NCBI RefSeq assembly: GCF_032461945.1 | Contig: NZ_JAWCUD010000007.1 | Coordinates: 1-64,000, forward strand | Source of the DNA: Paenibacillus_E violae | Lineage (GTDB): Bacteria; Bacillota; Bacilli; Paenibacillales; NBRC-103111 | DNA length: 64,000 bases | Direction: 5' to 3' | Shown here: in pieces, positions 36,297-46,080 of the stretch | Layout: each line of letters begins with the position of its first letter | How positions within the stretch are numbered: the first letter of the stretch is position 1 | Made by a program: the position numbers and the translations under genes | Notes under the pieces: model-generated | What the model was told of the DNA's origin: nothing | Databases searched by the model: none | Seen by the model: only the letters and a program-made list of their open reading frames with translations

Positions 36297-36375
36297 GACA
36301 ATAGTACATTCCACTTTGATCGACAATCGGACTTTTTTGTACTGCCATTTCAGCCATTCTAGGACTATCTTGCAG
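36297..36375. promoter_or_regulatory. Candidate AraC operator array upstream of the binding-protein gene
   Basis: GACTTTTTTGTAC (36330-36342) and GACTATCTTGCAG (36363-36375) match the pattern GACWWTNTTGNM; a weaker copy GACAATAGTACAT starts at 36297. The starts are exactly 33 bases apart, about three helical turns. The same motif occurs upstream of the permease operon (40808-40891) and of the GH106-like gene (45927-45969). Confidence 0.5.
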
Positions 36376-36407
36376 CTTGCACTTCGATGCACAAAGGCCC
36401 AAACCCC

Positions 36408-38780
36408 TTATTCCGTGCGGTTTACCTCGCGAAATTGACTTGGTGTGATCCCTTCGTACTTTTTGAAAAGCCGATTGAAATAACTATGTTGATAGCCGAT
36501 CGCATCGGCCACTTCGTTAATCTTCATATCCGTTTCAATGAGCAAAGACTTGGCATTGCTAATCCGAATATTCGTCAAGAAATCGATAAAATTAATCCCT
36601 GTAATTTGCTTAAAAGCCCTGCTTAACGTATATGGACTTGTGCCGAATAAATCGGCGCACGATTCGAGCGATAATTGCGTCATGTACTGCTCGCGTAAAT
36701 GGGCGATTACTTGCTCAATGATCTGCTTGAAATGATAATCCTGACGGGAGATCATTTCCTGAACGAAGACCGCAATCACTTTGTGCTGAAACCACTTGAG
36801 CATTTGCTCGGGCTCTTTAATTTGCGCAAGCTGCTCGAACAAGTTCACACTGCCGAACAACTGCACGGGATTCATCCCCGATTGCAAGGACGCATACCGA
36901 ATGCTGCCCAAGAGCTGCAGCATGCCTTGTTGAAGCATAAATTCGGTCGAGCCGTTCGCCGCCAATTCCTTCATAAATTGTCCGATCAAATCAACAGCGT
37001 CTGACTCTTGACCGTTGCGAATCGCATGAATAATTTCTTTATCCAAGGTGAACGGATAGCCGGTTTCCTTAAAGACATTGAGCTTGGAAAGCTGCTCCGT
37101 CTTAATAATCTGATTCTCGTCGAGCAAATCTCGATATACCAACGCTTGCTTCACTTCCTCGAACAAATGTGGTATTTGTTTCACGTTGTGAACCCATTTG
37201 CTGACCGATATCGTAACCTGCATTTTCAGAATGCGGTTAATCGCCAGAATGATTTCTTGACATACCTGCTCCAAATCATCCTCTAACCAGGTTAACGGGT
37301 GAGCTACGGGAAAGGATAGCAGAACCCCGATCGAAAAGTTATGGAAATTCATAATTTCCGCTTGCTCATATTGGCTTGTGAACAGCTCATCGATAATGTT
37401 GGCGGCGGCGTAGGTCACGAGACTTTCATCGCCTTGCGAGAACCTTCCTTCGAGGTTGGCAAAACCCGTCAATTGAAACACAAGCGCTACAAATTGACGC
37501 TCCTCCGTTTCCCAGCCATATCGCTTCATCCGTTCCTTCAAGTCGCTTTCTTGCAGAGAAATCAAGTAGCCCTGCGCCAGCTGGAGGAAGAAACCCTCTC
37601 GCAAAAGCGGCATTTGCTCTTTAAGTTTGTGCCGCATCGTCTCGGTTTCCTTGGACATATGCTGCCAATGCTTCTCGATCATGGCAAATTCGTCCTTCAC
37701 CTCGCCATTCTTTTCACCGGACAGCAGGGTCAGCAGCCGCTGTACGGGATGATAGATTCGGCGGGACACGAACCAAGAGAGCAGCAGGGCAATGAGTAGG
37801 CCGGAGAAACTAATAATTAATATCCACTTGGAAATGGAAACGACCGGGGCTGTAATCGACGATAGCGGCGCAGCGGAGATATACACCCACTTCTGGCCCA
37901 GCCGGTTAAAGTGACCGTACGAAACCGAATACGAAACCTTTTGATAATCAAATAACAACGATTCAGGCTTGGCGTCGTTCACCGCTGCTTCCCCTAAATC
38001 CGCTTGATGCTTCATGTAGGCTTGTTTAAGCGCTTGATCGAGCTTCGATCCTTCCGCCCCGCTGCTGCTGGATAAATTCCAGTTGTCCTCCTCATTGAAC
38101 AGCATCGTGACGCCTTCATCATAAGGAGTTAGCGTTTTTAGCACCTTCAACAAGTTGTCCTGATTCAATGTGGCAACAAGAGCACCGAAGGGTTCGGTGC
38201 TGTCGCCGGGAATTTTATTCACAATCGTAAGCCCCATCTTGCTCGTTCCTTGAATCTTCGGAAACGTCCAGAACATCGACTTATCATGATGAAGCAAGTT
38301 CTCGTAGCTCTCGACATCGGCCGAATCACTTAGAAATTTGTAGCGTTCCGTTGTAAAGACGAGCGGACGCGGCTTGTCCAGAAACAGTTCTACTTTCTGC
38401 AGAAAAGGATGCGAGCTCTCAAGAGATAACAGGGTCCGGTACATATCCTGAACCGTCTCGTAATTATAGGCAAAGTTAAGCGTCTTCAATTTATCGTCAA
38501 ACTTGGAGTCGAACGCCCAATGGGATACCGTCATTTCGAGAAAAGCAAGCTGGTCGTCGATATTCGCCGCCCGGTTGCTAATCTGATTCTGGTGAAGTCC
38601 CTGAAGCTCTTCCTCCACATTGTTCGTGGCGATCCAATAAATACTGAGGCCGGTAATAAGCCCGGGAATACTTGCCATAATGAGAATCATCGCAAGGCTT
38701 TTCCAGAAAAACCGATTGTTATATTTATATTTTTGAAAATAGCTGAATAACGCGCCCAAAATTCCAGTCAAGATGCTCAC
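36408..38780 (-). CDS. Membrane-bound AraC-family regulator (YesN/YtdP-like)
   Basis: 790 residues. Membrane segments at about 27-50 and 319-339 enclose a dCache-like sensor of about 270 residues. A cytoplasmic linker follows, then the AraC HTH pair at about 690-785 (SLESCADLFGTSPYTLSRAF and INEVADAIGYQHSYFNRLFK). It sits directly downstream of the two permease genes (64-base gap) and upstream of their binding-protein gene; the repeated motif around this cluster is its likely binding site (inference). Confidence 0.88.
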   Translation of the reverse strand: MSILTGILGALFSYFQKYKYNNRFFWKSLAMILIMASIPGLITGLSIYWIATNNVEEELQGLHQNQISNRAANIDDQLAFLEMTVSHWAFDSKFDDKLKTLNFAYNYETVQDMYRTLLSLESSHPFLQKVELFLDKPRPLVFTTERYKFLSDSADVESYENLLHHDKSMFWTFPKIQGTSKMGLTIVNKIPGDSTEPFGALVATLNQDNLLKVLKTLTPYDEGVTMLFNEEDNWNLSSSSGAEGSKLDQALKQAYMKHQADLGEAAVNDAKPESLLFDYQKVSYSVSYGHFNRLGQKWVYISAAPLSSITAPVVSISKWILIISFSGLLIALLLSWFVSRRIYHPVQRLLTLLSGEKNGEVKDEFAMIEKHWQHMSKETETMRHKLKEQMPLLREGFFLQLAQGYLISLQESDLKERMKRYGWETEERQFVALVFQLTGFANLEGRFSQGDESLVTYAAANIIDELFTSQYEQAEIMNFHNFSIGVLLSFPVAHPLTWLEDDLEQVCQEIILAINRILKMQVTISVSKWVHNVKQIPHLFEEVKQALVYRDLLDENQIIKTEQLSKLNVFKETGYPFTLDKEIIHAIRNGQESDAVDLIGQFMKELAANGSTEFMLQQGMLQLLGSIRYASLQSGMNPVQLFGSVNLFEQLAQIKEPEQMLKWFQHKVIAVFVQEMISRQDYHFKQIIEQVIAHLREQYMTQLSLESCADLFGTSPYTLSRAFKQITGINFIDFLTNIRISNAKSLLIETDMKINEVADAIGYQHSYFNRLFKKYEGITPSQFREVNRTE

Positions 38781-38844
38781 CTTCCAATAACTGATTTTCT
38801 ACACGATTCGACATCTGGAGCTGGAATCCCTTCCCTTCGAGCCG

Positions 38845-39711
38845 TTACCCCTTGACCGAGCCTACCATCGCACCTTTAGCGAAATGCTTTTGCAAGAAAG
38901 GATATACCACCAAAATGGGAACCGTCGCAACAATCACCGCAGCCATTTTTAATGTTTCAGAAGGAGGTGGTACCGTGGAAACATCCATCCGCAGATCCGT
39001 GTTGTTCGCATTGAGCAAAATGTTTTGCAGCATCACTTGCAGCGGCCATTTGCTGGCATCGTTAATATAAATCAGTGCGTTAAAGAACTGGTTCCAGTAA
39101 GCGACCGCATAAAACAAACCGAATGCAGCCAGCGAAGGGAGCGACAACGGCAATATAATTCGAAAAAAGGTCGACAAGTCGTTGCAACCGTCCATTGAAG
39201 CGGATTCCTCCAGCTCGGCAGGGATACTATCGAAAAAGCCTTTCATCAAGATGACGTTCCACCCGCTTGCAAGTGCCGGCAAAATGAGCGACCACAGGCT
39301 ATCGATGAGGTGCAATTCACGTACCAGCATATAGTTCGGAATCATACCAGGATTAAACAATATAGTGATTAGAATCGCGATTAGGGCGAATCGTCTGCCG
39401 CGAAGCCTTTTTCTGGATAATGTATACGCCAATGAAGCAGTGAAGATCAAGCTGAGTGCCGTACCAACTAGAGTCACGTAGACGCTTACACCGATCGATT
39501 TCGGAAAAGCGCCTGTCGCCATCAGAAATTTATAGGATTCAAGCGACCACGTCTTTGGAAAAAGCACGAAGCTTTCCTTCAAATATTCCGTAGGATCGGT
39601 AAAAGAAACGACAAACACATAATACAGCGGGAAAAAGGTGATGATGCCTACCAGACCCAGCAATACGATATTCCCTATGTTAAACAACCGGTTTCCCAAT
39701 CCTTCTTTCAT
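38845..39711 (-). CDS. CUT1 sugar ABC transporter permease, YtcP-like
   Basis: 288 residues, six membrane segments, EAA loop EESASMDGCNDLSTFF near 180-195 and C-terminal GAMVGSVKG. ATG at 39711 is preferred over 39732 because AGGAGGG lies eight bases upstream. Second gene of the cluster B permease operon; its partner is at 39765. Confidence 0.9.
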   Translation of the reverse strand: MKEGLGNRLFNIGNIVLLGLVGIITFFPLYYVFVVSFTDPTEYLKESFVLFPKTWSLESYKFLMATGAFPKSIGVSVYVTLVGTALSLIFTASLAYTLSRKRLRGRRFALIAILITILFNPGMIPNYMLVRELHLIDSLWSLILPALASGWNVILMKGFFDSIPAELEESASMDGCNDLSTFFRIILPLSLPSLAAFGLFYAVAYWNQFFNALIYINDASKWPLQVMLQNILLNANNTDLRMDVSTVPPPSETLKMAAVIVATVPILVVYPFLQKHFAKGAMVGSVKG

Positions 39712-39764
39712 ATAATTCCCTCCTAAGGACATTGCTATAGCTATGTCTCTCCCTGATATGGACG

Positions 39765-40742
39765 TTAGTAAACCCCTTCTTCGCCCATTTTTTTCGAAAT
39801 CCAGTTTGCCACTACGACCAACACTAAGCCTACAATCGATTTGAACAAGCCGGCAGCGGTACTGTAGCTAAACTCGCCTTGTTGAATACCGACCCGGTAC
39901 ACATAGGTATCGAATACTTCAGCCACATGGGAAACAGCGCCATTGTACATCAGGAATACCTGCTCAAAACCAACATCGAGCATATGGCCGAGGCGTAAAA
40001 TGAGCAGTGTGATGATGACGTTGCGGATCGCCGGCAGGGTAATGTGCCACATTTGGCGAAGTCGGCTTGCCCCATCAATTTTTGCAGCTTCATAAACCCC
40101 TGGGTCAATGCTTGCCATCGCGGCCAGAAAGAGAATAGTCCCCCAACCGCATTCCTTCCAGATCGACTGCAAGGTCAACATGCCCCAGAACGTATCTGGA
40201 TTCGTTAAAAAGTCAATCCTGGCCAAGCCTAGTCCTTCCAGCATTTTGTTAACCAAGCCTTCACCTTTGGCAAACATGAGGAACGTTAAACCGGAAATAA
40301 TGACCCATGAGAGAAAGTGCGGCATGTAGACGATCGATTGAATGACCCGCTGATACACTACGCTGCGAAGCTCATTTAAGAGCAATGAAAGCACAATAGG
40401 CAGCGGGAAAAAGAGCACGAGGTTCAGCAAATTAATGGCCATCGTATTACGGAAAAGCAGCATAAAGTCCGGATTGGTAAAAAATCGTTCGAAATGCTCG
40501 AACCCCACCCATTCGCTGCCGGTTATGCCGGCAAACGGCGAAAAGTTTTGAAATGAAATGACGACGCCCCACATCGGGGCAAATTTGAATATCAGAAAAA
40601 ACAATGCGCCTGGCAGGCCGAGCAAATATAAATATTTATCGCGCCTTAAATCTCTTAGAATGCCTCTCTTATGCCATTCTCGGGACTTCGCTAGTTGGTC
40701 AGATGCCGTAGACTCCGGTTGCATGAATGCCATCCTCTCCAT
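39765..40742 (-). CDS. CUT1 sugar ABC transporter permease, LplB-like
   Basis: About 320 residues with an N-terminal polar tail, six membrane segments starting YLYLLGLPGALFFLIFKFAP, EAA motif YEAAKIDGASRLRQMW and C-terminal GEEGVY. The start is ambiguous: ATG at 40742 is one base after AAAGGGG, whereas ATG at 40733 or 40724 is better spaced. First gene of the operon, with a cre-like site and four candidate AraC operators upstream. Confidence 0.9.
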   Translation of the reverse strand: MERMAFMQPESTASDQLAKSREWHKRGILRDLRRDKYLYLLGLPGALFFLIFKFAPMWGVVISFQNFSPFAGITGSEWVGFEHFERFFTNPDFMLLFRNTMAINLLNLVLFFPLPIVLSLLLNELRSVVYQRVIQSIVYMPHFLSWVIISGLTFLMFAKGEGLVNKMLEGLGLARIDFLTNPDTFWGMLTLQSIWKECGWGTILFLAAMASIDPGVYEAAKIDGASRLRQMWHITLPAIRNVIITLLILRLGHMLDVGFEQVFLMYNGAVSHVAEVFDTYVYRVGIQQGEFSYSTAAGLFKSIVGLVLVVVANWISKKMGEEGVY

Positions 40743-40789
40743 TCCCCTTTCTCATTTTTTTCTCGTATGCTTAACAACTTAGAATAAAA

Positions 40790-40804
40790 CGTTACCGTTT
40801 ACAA
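40790..40804 (-). promoter_or_regulatory. cre-like site (CcpA) upstream of the cluster B permease operon
   Basis: The minus strand reads TTGTAAACGGTAACG, matching the consensus WTGNAANCGNWNNCW at every position except the last. It overlaps a plausible promoter (TTGTCT-N17-TTTTAT on the minus strand), so CcpA binding would repress when preferred sugars are present. Confidence 0.6.
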
Positions 40805-40807
40805 TCA

Positions 40808-40891
40808 GACAATATTGTTCGGGTTTAGGGCAATTTTGTCGCAACTGGATTGGAAGGTGAGACTATTTTGCCGATTGAGACAATCTTGTGC
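40808..40891. promoter_or_regulatory. Four-copy candidate AraC operator array
   Basis: GACAATATTGTTC (40808-40820), GGCAATTTTGTCG (40829-40841), GACTATTTTGCCG (40861-40873) and GACAATCTTGTGC (40879-40891), all in the same orientation with starts 21, 32 and 18 bases apart. Directly repeated sites upstream of the -35 region are typical for AraC-family activators. Confidence 0.55.
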
Positions 40892-40940
40892 AAAAGGGTA
40901 GAAAGCGCGCCACAACAAGGATTACATCCCGATACGCGCA

Positions 40941-40985
40941 AAAAGGGGCGACCCCTGGTCAGTTCCGACACTTGGGCAGCCCCTC
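40941..40985 (-). terminator. Terminator after the sulfatase gene
   Basis: On the minus strand AGGGGC pairs with GCCCCT (40979-40984 with 40944-40949) around an inner fold, followed by TTTTT. It separates the GH106-like/sulfatase pair from the permease operon. Confidence 0.6.
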
Positions 40986-40989
40986 ATTG

Positions 40990-42522
40990 TTATTCCATTG
41001 CCGCAAGCCCATGCCGGTCATAAAAAACCGGGCCGCGGGACCAGACGCATGCCAAATGCATCAGAAGCTCCCCCGTCATGCGTTCACGGATTCTCGCATA
41101 ATGCTCATCGGCATACACGTTATGCCATTCGTTAGGATCCGCTGCCAGATCGTACAGCTCTCCTTGAAACTCGCCGATTCGTCCAATCGCCTCTCCGAGC
41201 TTACCAGGCATGTACAGGATCAGTTTGTAATCCTGTTTTCTCCACATCAACGCAGGAGCCGAGTGGTGCGGTTCCGCTCCTTTGCCATGAAATTCGCAGA
41301 AAGTCCCAAGACGCTGCGTTTCACCCAGCAGATCCAGCCCGGGCAATTGCGGATTCACCGGCAATCCCGCTACCTTGGATAAGGTCGGCACGAGATCCAC
41401 CAACTCGGCGGGGCGGTCGTCTACTGACCCCCGTACCCTTTGCGGCAAATAACTCCCGGCTAAGATCATCGGCACACGGACACTGCTATCATACAAACAA
41501 TATTTGCTGAAGCGGTGCTGTCTCTCGCCCAGCATCTCACCATGGTCGGAGACGAAGACGATTAAGGCATTGTCCAGCCGCCCCTGCCGCTCCAACCGAT
41601 CCAAAGCCTGCCCCAAGTAATCGTCAAGCCAGGAGCAATTCGCCCAATAGCGAAGCGTTGTCCGCTTGCGCTCCTCCGGTGTCATCGCTTCCCATACGTG
41701 CCGCTTTTCCCAATAGTTGCTCTGGCTGCTCTCATTCACAGCGTCGGTCGCGGCCAGATGCGTATTCTGCTCAAGCTCCCATGGCGGCTGAGCGATATCC
41801 GGCATCTCGTTGATATCGTATAGATCCTCGAATTCCTTCGGCACATTGAAGCCGGCATGCGGTTTCAAGAAGGAAAGATAGAGGAACAGCGGGCGTGACT
41901 CGTCCAGCCCCTCATCAATAAAATTCAAACATTGCTCAGCCACCCATCCGTCACGGTGCCAATGCGTCGGTACTTGACTCGTGCAGCCGATATAGCCTTT
42001 AGAATTCTCCTCACCGCCACCGTAGTCTTTCGTTTCTTCATAATAAGCGGCGAGCCCCTCTGGCTCGGCATCCCCCATCATGACAGCGCCATCCTCATAA
42101 TGTCCGCTGTCGCGAGACAATCCGACGGCCCGTACTTCGAAGCCCCGTGTTGAGGGAACCGGATTTTTCACTCCGTGATTCCAATGGGTTTTCCCGAAGC
42201 CTGCGGTTTGGTACCCTGCTTTTCGCATCAATTCCGGGAGCGGATCGCTCGGCAGCTTGTCTTCGTCGTACAAGCCGCCGTGATTGGTTCGCACACCGAG
42301 CTGCGAGGGATAATAGCCGAACATCATGGAGGTGCGGCTAGGCACACACATCGGCGCCTGACATACCGCTTGGCTGTACGTGATTCCCTGCGCCGTCAGT
42401 TTATCGATGTTCGGCGTATGGATATGCTCGTTGTAGGCACCGATACAATCCCAGCGATGCTGATCCGTCATGAAGAAGATAATATTGGGTTTGATCGCTG
42501 CTTGTTCTGTGTTGTTTGGCAT
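40990..42522 (-). CDS. Formylglycine-dependent sulfatase
   Basis: 510 residues, type I sulfatase. NIIFFMTDQHRWD begins the fold; the active-site motif is CVPSRTSMMFG (Cys59), and FVSDHGEMLGERQHRF lies near 310-325. No signal peptide. It starts seven bases after the stop of the GH106-like gene, so the two are co-translated and probably act on the same glycan, for example a sulfated rhamnose (inference). Confidence 0.9.
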   Translation of the reverse strand: MPNNTEQAAIKPNIIFFMTDQHRWDCIGAYNEHIHTPNIDKLTAQGITYSQAVCQAPMCVPSRTSMMFGYYPSQLGVRTNHGGLYDEDKLPSDPLPELMRKAGYQTAGFGKTHWNHGVKNPVPSTRGFEVRAVGLSRDSGHYEDGAVMMGDAEPEGLAAYYEETKDYGGGEENSKGYIGCTSQVPTHWHRDGWVAEQCLNFIDEGLDESRPLFLYLSFLKPHAGFNVPKEFEDLYDINEMPDIAQPPWELEQNTHLAATDAVNESSQSNYWEKRHVWEAMTPEERKRTTLRYWANCSWLDDYLGQALDRLERQGRLDNALIVFVSDHGEMLGERQHRFSKYCLYDSSVRVPMILAGSYLPQRVRGSVDDRPAELVDLVPTLSKVAGLPVNPQLPGLDLLGETQRLGTFCEFHGKGAEPHHSAPALMWRKQDYKLILYMPGKLGEAIGRIGEFQGELYDLAADPNEWHNVYADEHYARIRERMTGELLMHLACVWSRGPVFYDRHGLAAME

Positions 42523-42529
42523 GAACGTC

Positions 42530-45500
42530 TTACTCTCCTTCCGGGTTCTGGTAGGACTGTACCCGCTTGGCTGTGTAAGCCGGCTTCAATTCGTGCTTCG
42601 CATAATCAAAATATTTCCCTTCCAGCAAGCCGATTAACGTGTTCGTCACGCGAACTTCAATACGGTTCGTACCTTCCGTCAGTATCGAGGTAGGGCCGCT
42701 GAAGCGGTACGGCATCCAGGCACGGGCGCCAAGTGACACATTGTTCACCAGCACTTCCGCCACGTCGTGGAACTCACGGTCCAGTCCTTCAAATGTTAGC
42801 TCGAAAATGTCCCCTTCGGGCAATCGACCCTGCTGAAACTCACGGCTGAAGGTCATCGTTCCGGCAAAATGCGGATAACCGGCATATGGACTTGCCGCAA
42901 GCGGATGCTGCTGGACGACCGGACGCTTCAAGACGGGGCGCTGTTCGGCGTCAAAGCCGGCTTGGAAGCTCCCTGTTAGATACAACGCATCGATCAAACC
43001 ATGCCAATCCTGCTCGACCGTCACCTCAACCGATATTTCATTGACGCCAGGCTGCAGATACGATGTAATTTCGCAACCTACGTTCAAATAGTCATACAAA
43101 ACGTGTTTCGCAAAATCCGTTTTCTGAAGACGATGACCGTTAATAGAAATCGAGCCTTCTCCGGAAAGCGCTCCTTGATCCATCACGAGAAACACCCGAT
43201 CCAGTAGGTTTTCCACGACGATGGTTGTGGAATACCGGGCTTGAAGCGGATAGGCCAAACTGATGCGCATCGGCGTTCCGAACAATTGGCTCATGTGTAC
43301 CGGCAGCTTCGTCGAAGCTGTCAAGTCCGCACACTGGTCAATGAACGTTTTGACCTGCACCAATGGCGCGTCCTCCTCCGCGCCCGATTCCAAGCTGTTC
43401 ACACCAGGAATGGATAGGTGAAACGCATCGAGCCGAACCGCGTTATCCTCCTCGGTTTGCATGGTCCATAAGGTCGATTCCGACGCATCGACGTTGAGCT
43501 GCCAAGGTTTGTCTGCCGAAGATTGGACAGCTGCATTGCGCGTGATACAGAAAAGTCTTGATTCGTAGGCATCCAGTACGACCGGCAGCGTCCAACCGTT
43601 GCCCGTACGTTCAGACTGGACAGACGCCTCGTCGCCGCGATCCAAGGATAGCTCTGTAAACAGAGCCGCATTCCCCGCAATGCCCTCCCATAAAGCGGTT
43701 GAGATTTGCAAAGTCAAATCACGCTCTGCCTCTTCTTGATTGCTTACGAAGACAAGGAAACTGTCCGCATCGATTTGGCGAGTCTGCAGGAGGATACTGC
43801 GTCCGCCGTATGCCGGTTCAAGCTTCACCGCCAGCGGATGAAGCTCTTCAAGCAGCATAGACATACTGCCCAGCACTGCAGCTTCGTCAGCCGTTGCAGC
43901 GAATGGCAAATGGTACGCGCTCGCCGCGCCTTTGGACCACACCGGTGCTAATTCGGCGCCTTCGTTCCAGAAATGTTCTCCGCTAGGCTGCTGCAAACCG
44001 AACACGCTCGCTGAGGAAGTCGCGTCCAAGCCATTCGTTTCAATCGCTTGATACGGCAATTGCCCCATGCTGATGACCGTTCCACCTTGCGCCAGGAACA
44101 GTTCCAGCTTTGCCCATGCGCCACTCTCCAAGTTCGTCATTGGCGGCACGATCACATTGGTATAGCTGGCATTGCCCAGCCTAATCCTGCCGTCCTCCAC
44201 CACCGCTTCCGCCAGCAGTCCTGTATCCAAATGATCGTAATCTCTGCCGCTGTAGGTCAGCTCGTTGCAAATACGCGTCCACCATGCCTTCAAATCGTTA
44301 AGCTTGCGCTTCTCGTCGGCGTTGTTACCGCCATAATCAAAATGGTGGAAAGGATTGCCCATGTAGGCCCACAGGGATGTTGTCGGTTGAAGCACCGCGG
44401 TACGAATGTCCGCTTCACCGCAGCTCATGACATAGCTGATCCGGCCGACGTAATCGCCGAGTTGCCTGAAATGCGGCCAATACGGATTTTGCAGGAACTG
44501 AGAAGGTGGCGCGTCATGCTTCATCAGGGCATCAAGCGTGTAGAAAAAAGCATGGAAGTTAAAAAAGTTCGTACCTTGCGCAGCCATACGATCAATCATC
44601 CACTTCGCGTCCTGGAGCGTCATGGACCATCCCACACTATGGAAGCACTCAATCAGGTTGCGCTCGCGGCCGAATTGGCGGGCAATGGAGCTGACCATTT
44701 TGGCGCTGGAACGAAAGCTTTCCGCTTGATTATTCAAAATCCAATCCAGCGAACGCCCGAGCTTTTCATGCGCGGTATCCCCACCAGGCACATGACTGTA
44801 CCGCTGTGTCGTATGCCGTACGGACGGCACTTCAGTCACGTATTGAAGCCCAAAGCGTTCACACCAATCATGCACCTGCTTATGATAGGAGCTGAGCAGA
44901 AGCTCGTGAATCGCTTGATAGTAATCATAACGAATACGAGCCGACTGCTCCCCATCTTCATACAGAAGTGCGTGCAGATGTTCCCGCAGATCATAGCCGT
45001 TTTGCTCTATGAAAAAGGCCGGCAGTTTCGGCGACCACGGCAGCTTCCCCAAGAGCCCGATCTCGTCGGTAAACATGCCCTTGATCGTACCGCCGAAGTA
45101 TTCGCCCAAATGCTGCGCATATTTGTCATGCGTTAATCGAATAAACGTAGCCATTGCCTCATGATGGCAAGGATCAACGAACGTCCCGTAATACTTGAAA
45201 TCTTCGATTTCCTTCTCCTGCATGATCAGTACTTCCCAATCACCGGGGGGCGCCGTCCACTCCATCTTCTGAATCGTGCGGTATGTAAAGAACCGCTTCT
45301 GGTTGTAACTCGTTAAGCCTGCTTTCTGAAAAATCGGCTCCGCTTGGAAGTTCCCAATCGATGAACGGACATCCACCGCTTCGTCCCAAAGCTTGTCACC
45401 TTTCGAGTTAACTGGAATCGCTTTTGCATACAAAATACGCGCCCACGGGAGCTCCATGGACACATGCTCTCCGCCCTGCACCCGCTCGGCCCGGTGCTCG

Positions 45501-45835
45501 AGTGTGTAGTGCTTGGCCTCCGGATGCTCCAGCGTCACCTCGCCGCCGGCGATACCGCTCGGATACGGGTACTCATCATAGAGCCACACCTGCAAATTGC
45601 GGCGTTCGGCCGCTTCAACCGCTACGCGTACTTTTTGAAACCAGGCATCGGATAAGTAAGGAATCTCAAGCCCCTGTCTCGCACAGACGAAAAATCCCCC
45701 CAACCCTTTGTCCGCCATTTCATCAATCTGATAACGAATCTGCGCATCGTCCATTTCCCCATTCCAAAACCAAAACGGATGAATGCGATACTCCGCTTCC
45801 GGCTGTGCAAAAGACTGCCTATTAAACTGGGCCAT
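42530..45835 (-). CDS. GH106-like large glycoside hydrolase (probable alpha-L-rhamnosidase)
   Basis: 1101 residues. The N-terminus has the GH106-type pattern HPFWFWNGEMDD...QIDEMADKGLGGFFV...LQVWLYDEYPYPSGIAGGE, the start of a TIM barrel. A glutamine-amidotransferase-like segment near 560-620 and beta-sandwich domains at the C-terminus (FEGLDREFHDVAEVLVNN, EVRVTNTL) follow, as in GH106/GH2-like proteins. No signal peptide. Known GH106 enzymes release L-rhamnose from rhamnogalacturonan or ulvan oligosaccharides. Coupled to the sulfatase gene at 42522. A candidate AraC operator pair lies 90-130 bases upstream. Confidence 0.75.
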   Translation of the reverse strand: MAQFNRQSFAQPEAEYRIHPFWFWNGEMDDAQIRYQIDEMADKGLGGFFVCARQGLEIPYLSDAWFQKVRVAVEAAERRNLQVWLYDEYPYPSGIAGGEVTLEHPEAKHYTLEHRAERVQGGEHVSMELPWARILYAKAIPVNSKGDKLWDEAVDVRSSIGNFQAEPIFQKAGLTSYNQKRFFTYRTIQKMEWTAPPGDWEVLIMQEKEIEDFKYYGTFVDPCHHEAMATFIRLTHDKYAQHLGEYFGGTIKGMFTDEIGLLGKLPWSPKLPAFFIEQNGYDLREHLHALLYEDGEQSARIRYDYYQAIHELLLSSYHKQVHDWCERFGLQYVTEVPSVRHTTQRYSHVPGGDTAHEKLGRSLDWILNNQAESFRSSAKMVSSIARQFGRERNLIECFHSVGWSMTLQDAKWMIDRMAAQGTNFFNFHAFFYTLDALMKHDAPPSQFLQNPYWPHFRQLGDYVGRISYVMSCGEADIRTAVLQPTTSLWAYMGNPFHHFDYGGNNADEKRKLNDLKAWWTRICNELTYSGRDYDHLDTGLLAEAVVEDGRIRLGNASYTNVIVPPMTNLESGAWAKLELFLAQGGTVISMGQLPYQAIETNGLDATSSASVFGLQQPSGEHFWNEGAELAPVWSKGAASAYHLPFAATADEAAVLGSMSMLLEELHPLAVKLEPAYGGRSILLQTRQIDADSFLVFVSNQEEAERDLTLQISTALWEGIAGNAALFTELSLDRGDEASVQSERTGNGWTLPVVLDAYESRLFCITRNAAVQSSADKPWQLNVDASESTLWTMQTEEDNAVRLDAFHLSIPGVNSLESGAEEDAPLVQVKTFIDQCADLTASTKLPVHMSQLFGTPMRISLAYPLQARYSTTIVVENLLDRVFLVMDQGALSGEGSISINGHRLQKTDFAKHVLYDYLNVGCEITSYLQPGVNEISVEVTVEQDWHGLIDALYLTGSFQAGFDAEQRPVLKRPVVQQHPLAASPYAGYPHFAGTMTFSREFQQGRLPEGDIFELTFEGLDREFHDVAEVLVNNVSLGARAWMPYRFSGPTSILTEGTNRIEVRVTNTLIGLLEGKYFDYAKHELKPAYTAKRVQSYQNPEGE

Positions 45836-45926
45836 GTAAGTTCATCTCCTCGGCATGTACGTATATGAAAAATATTGCTTCCATCTATTGACCACTATAA
45901 AGGAAGTAACTTTGCCCTAACAATCG

Positions 45927-45987
45927 CACTATTTTGACGCGCTATATTCTTGCTGCAACTATCTTGCCCGGTTTGCACATCCTTGCG
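45927..45987. promoter_or_regulatory. Candidate AraC operator array upstream of the GH106-like gene
   Basis: CACTATTTTGACG (45927-45939) and AACTATCTTGCCC (45957-45969), starts 30 bases apart, match the motif found twice elsewhere in cluster B. GCACATCCTTGCG (45975-45987) is a weaker copy. Confidence 0.45.
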
Positions 45988-46030
45988 AAATCAATGAAAT
46001 CAAGCCGATCTTACTGCCCGCGTACGTAAT

Positions 46031-46058
46031 AAGGCTGCCAAAAGTTCCTGGCAGCCTT
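46031..46058 (-). terminator. Hairpin after the cluster C binding-protein gene
   Basis: A perfect 10-bp stem, AAGGCTGCCA (46031-46040) with TGGCAGCCTT (46049-46058), lies about 22 bases beyond the stop codon. The T-run is poor (TTATTACGT on the minus strand), but position and stability favour a terminator. Confidence 0.6.
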
Positions 46059-46080
46059 GTGGTATTTGTTTATGCAGCTA

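Noticed and set aside
44048..45136. 362-residue plus-strand open frame
   Set aside because: Antisense to the GH106-like gene, His/Arg/Gln-rich composition typical of shadows, no ribosome binding site.
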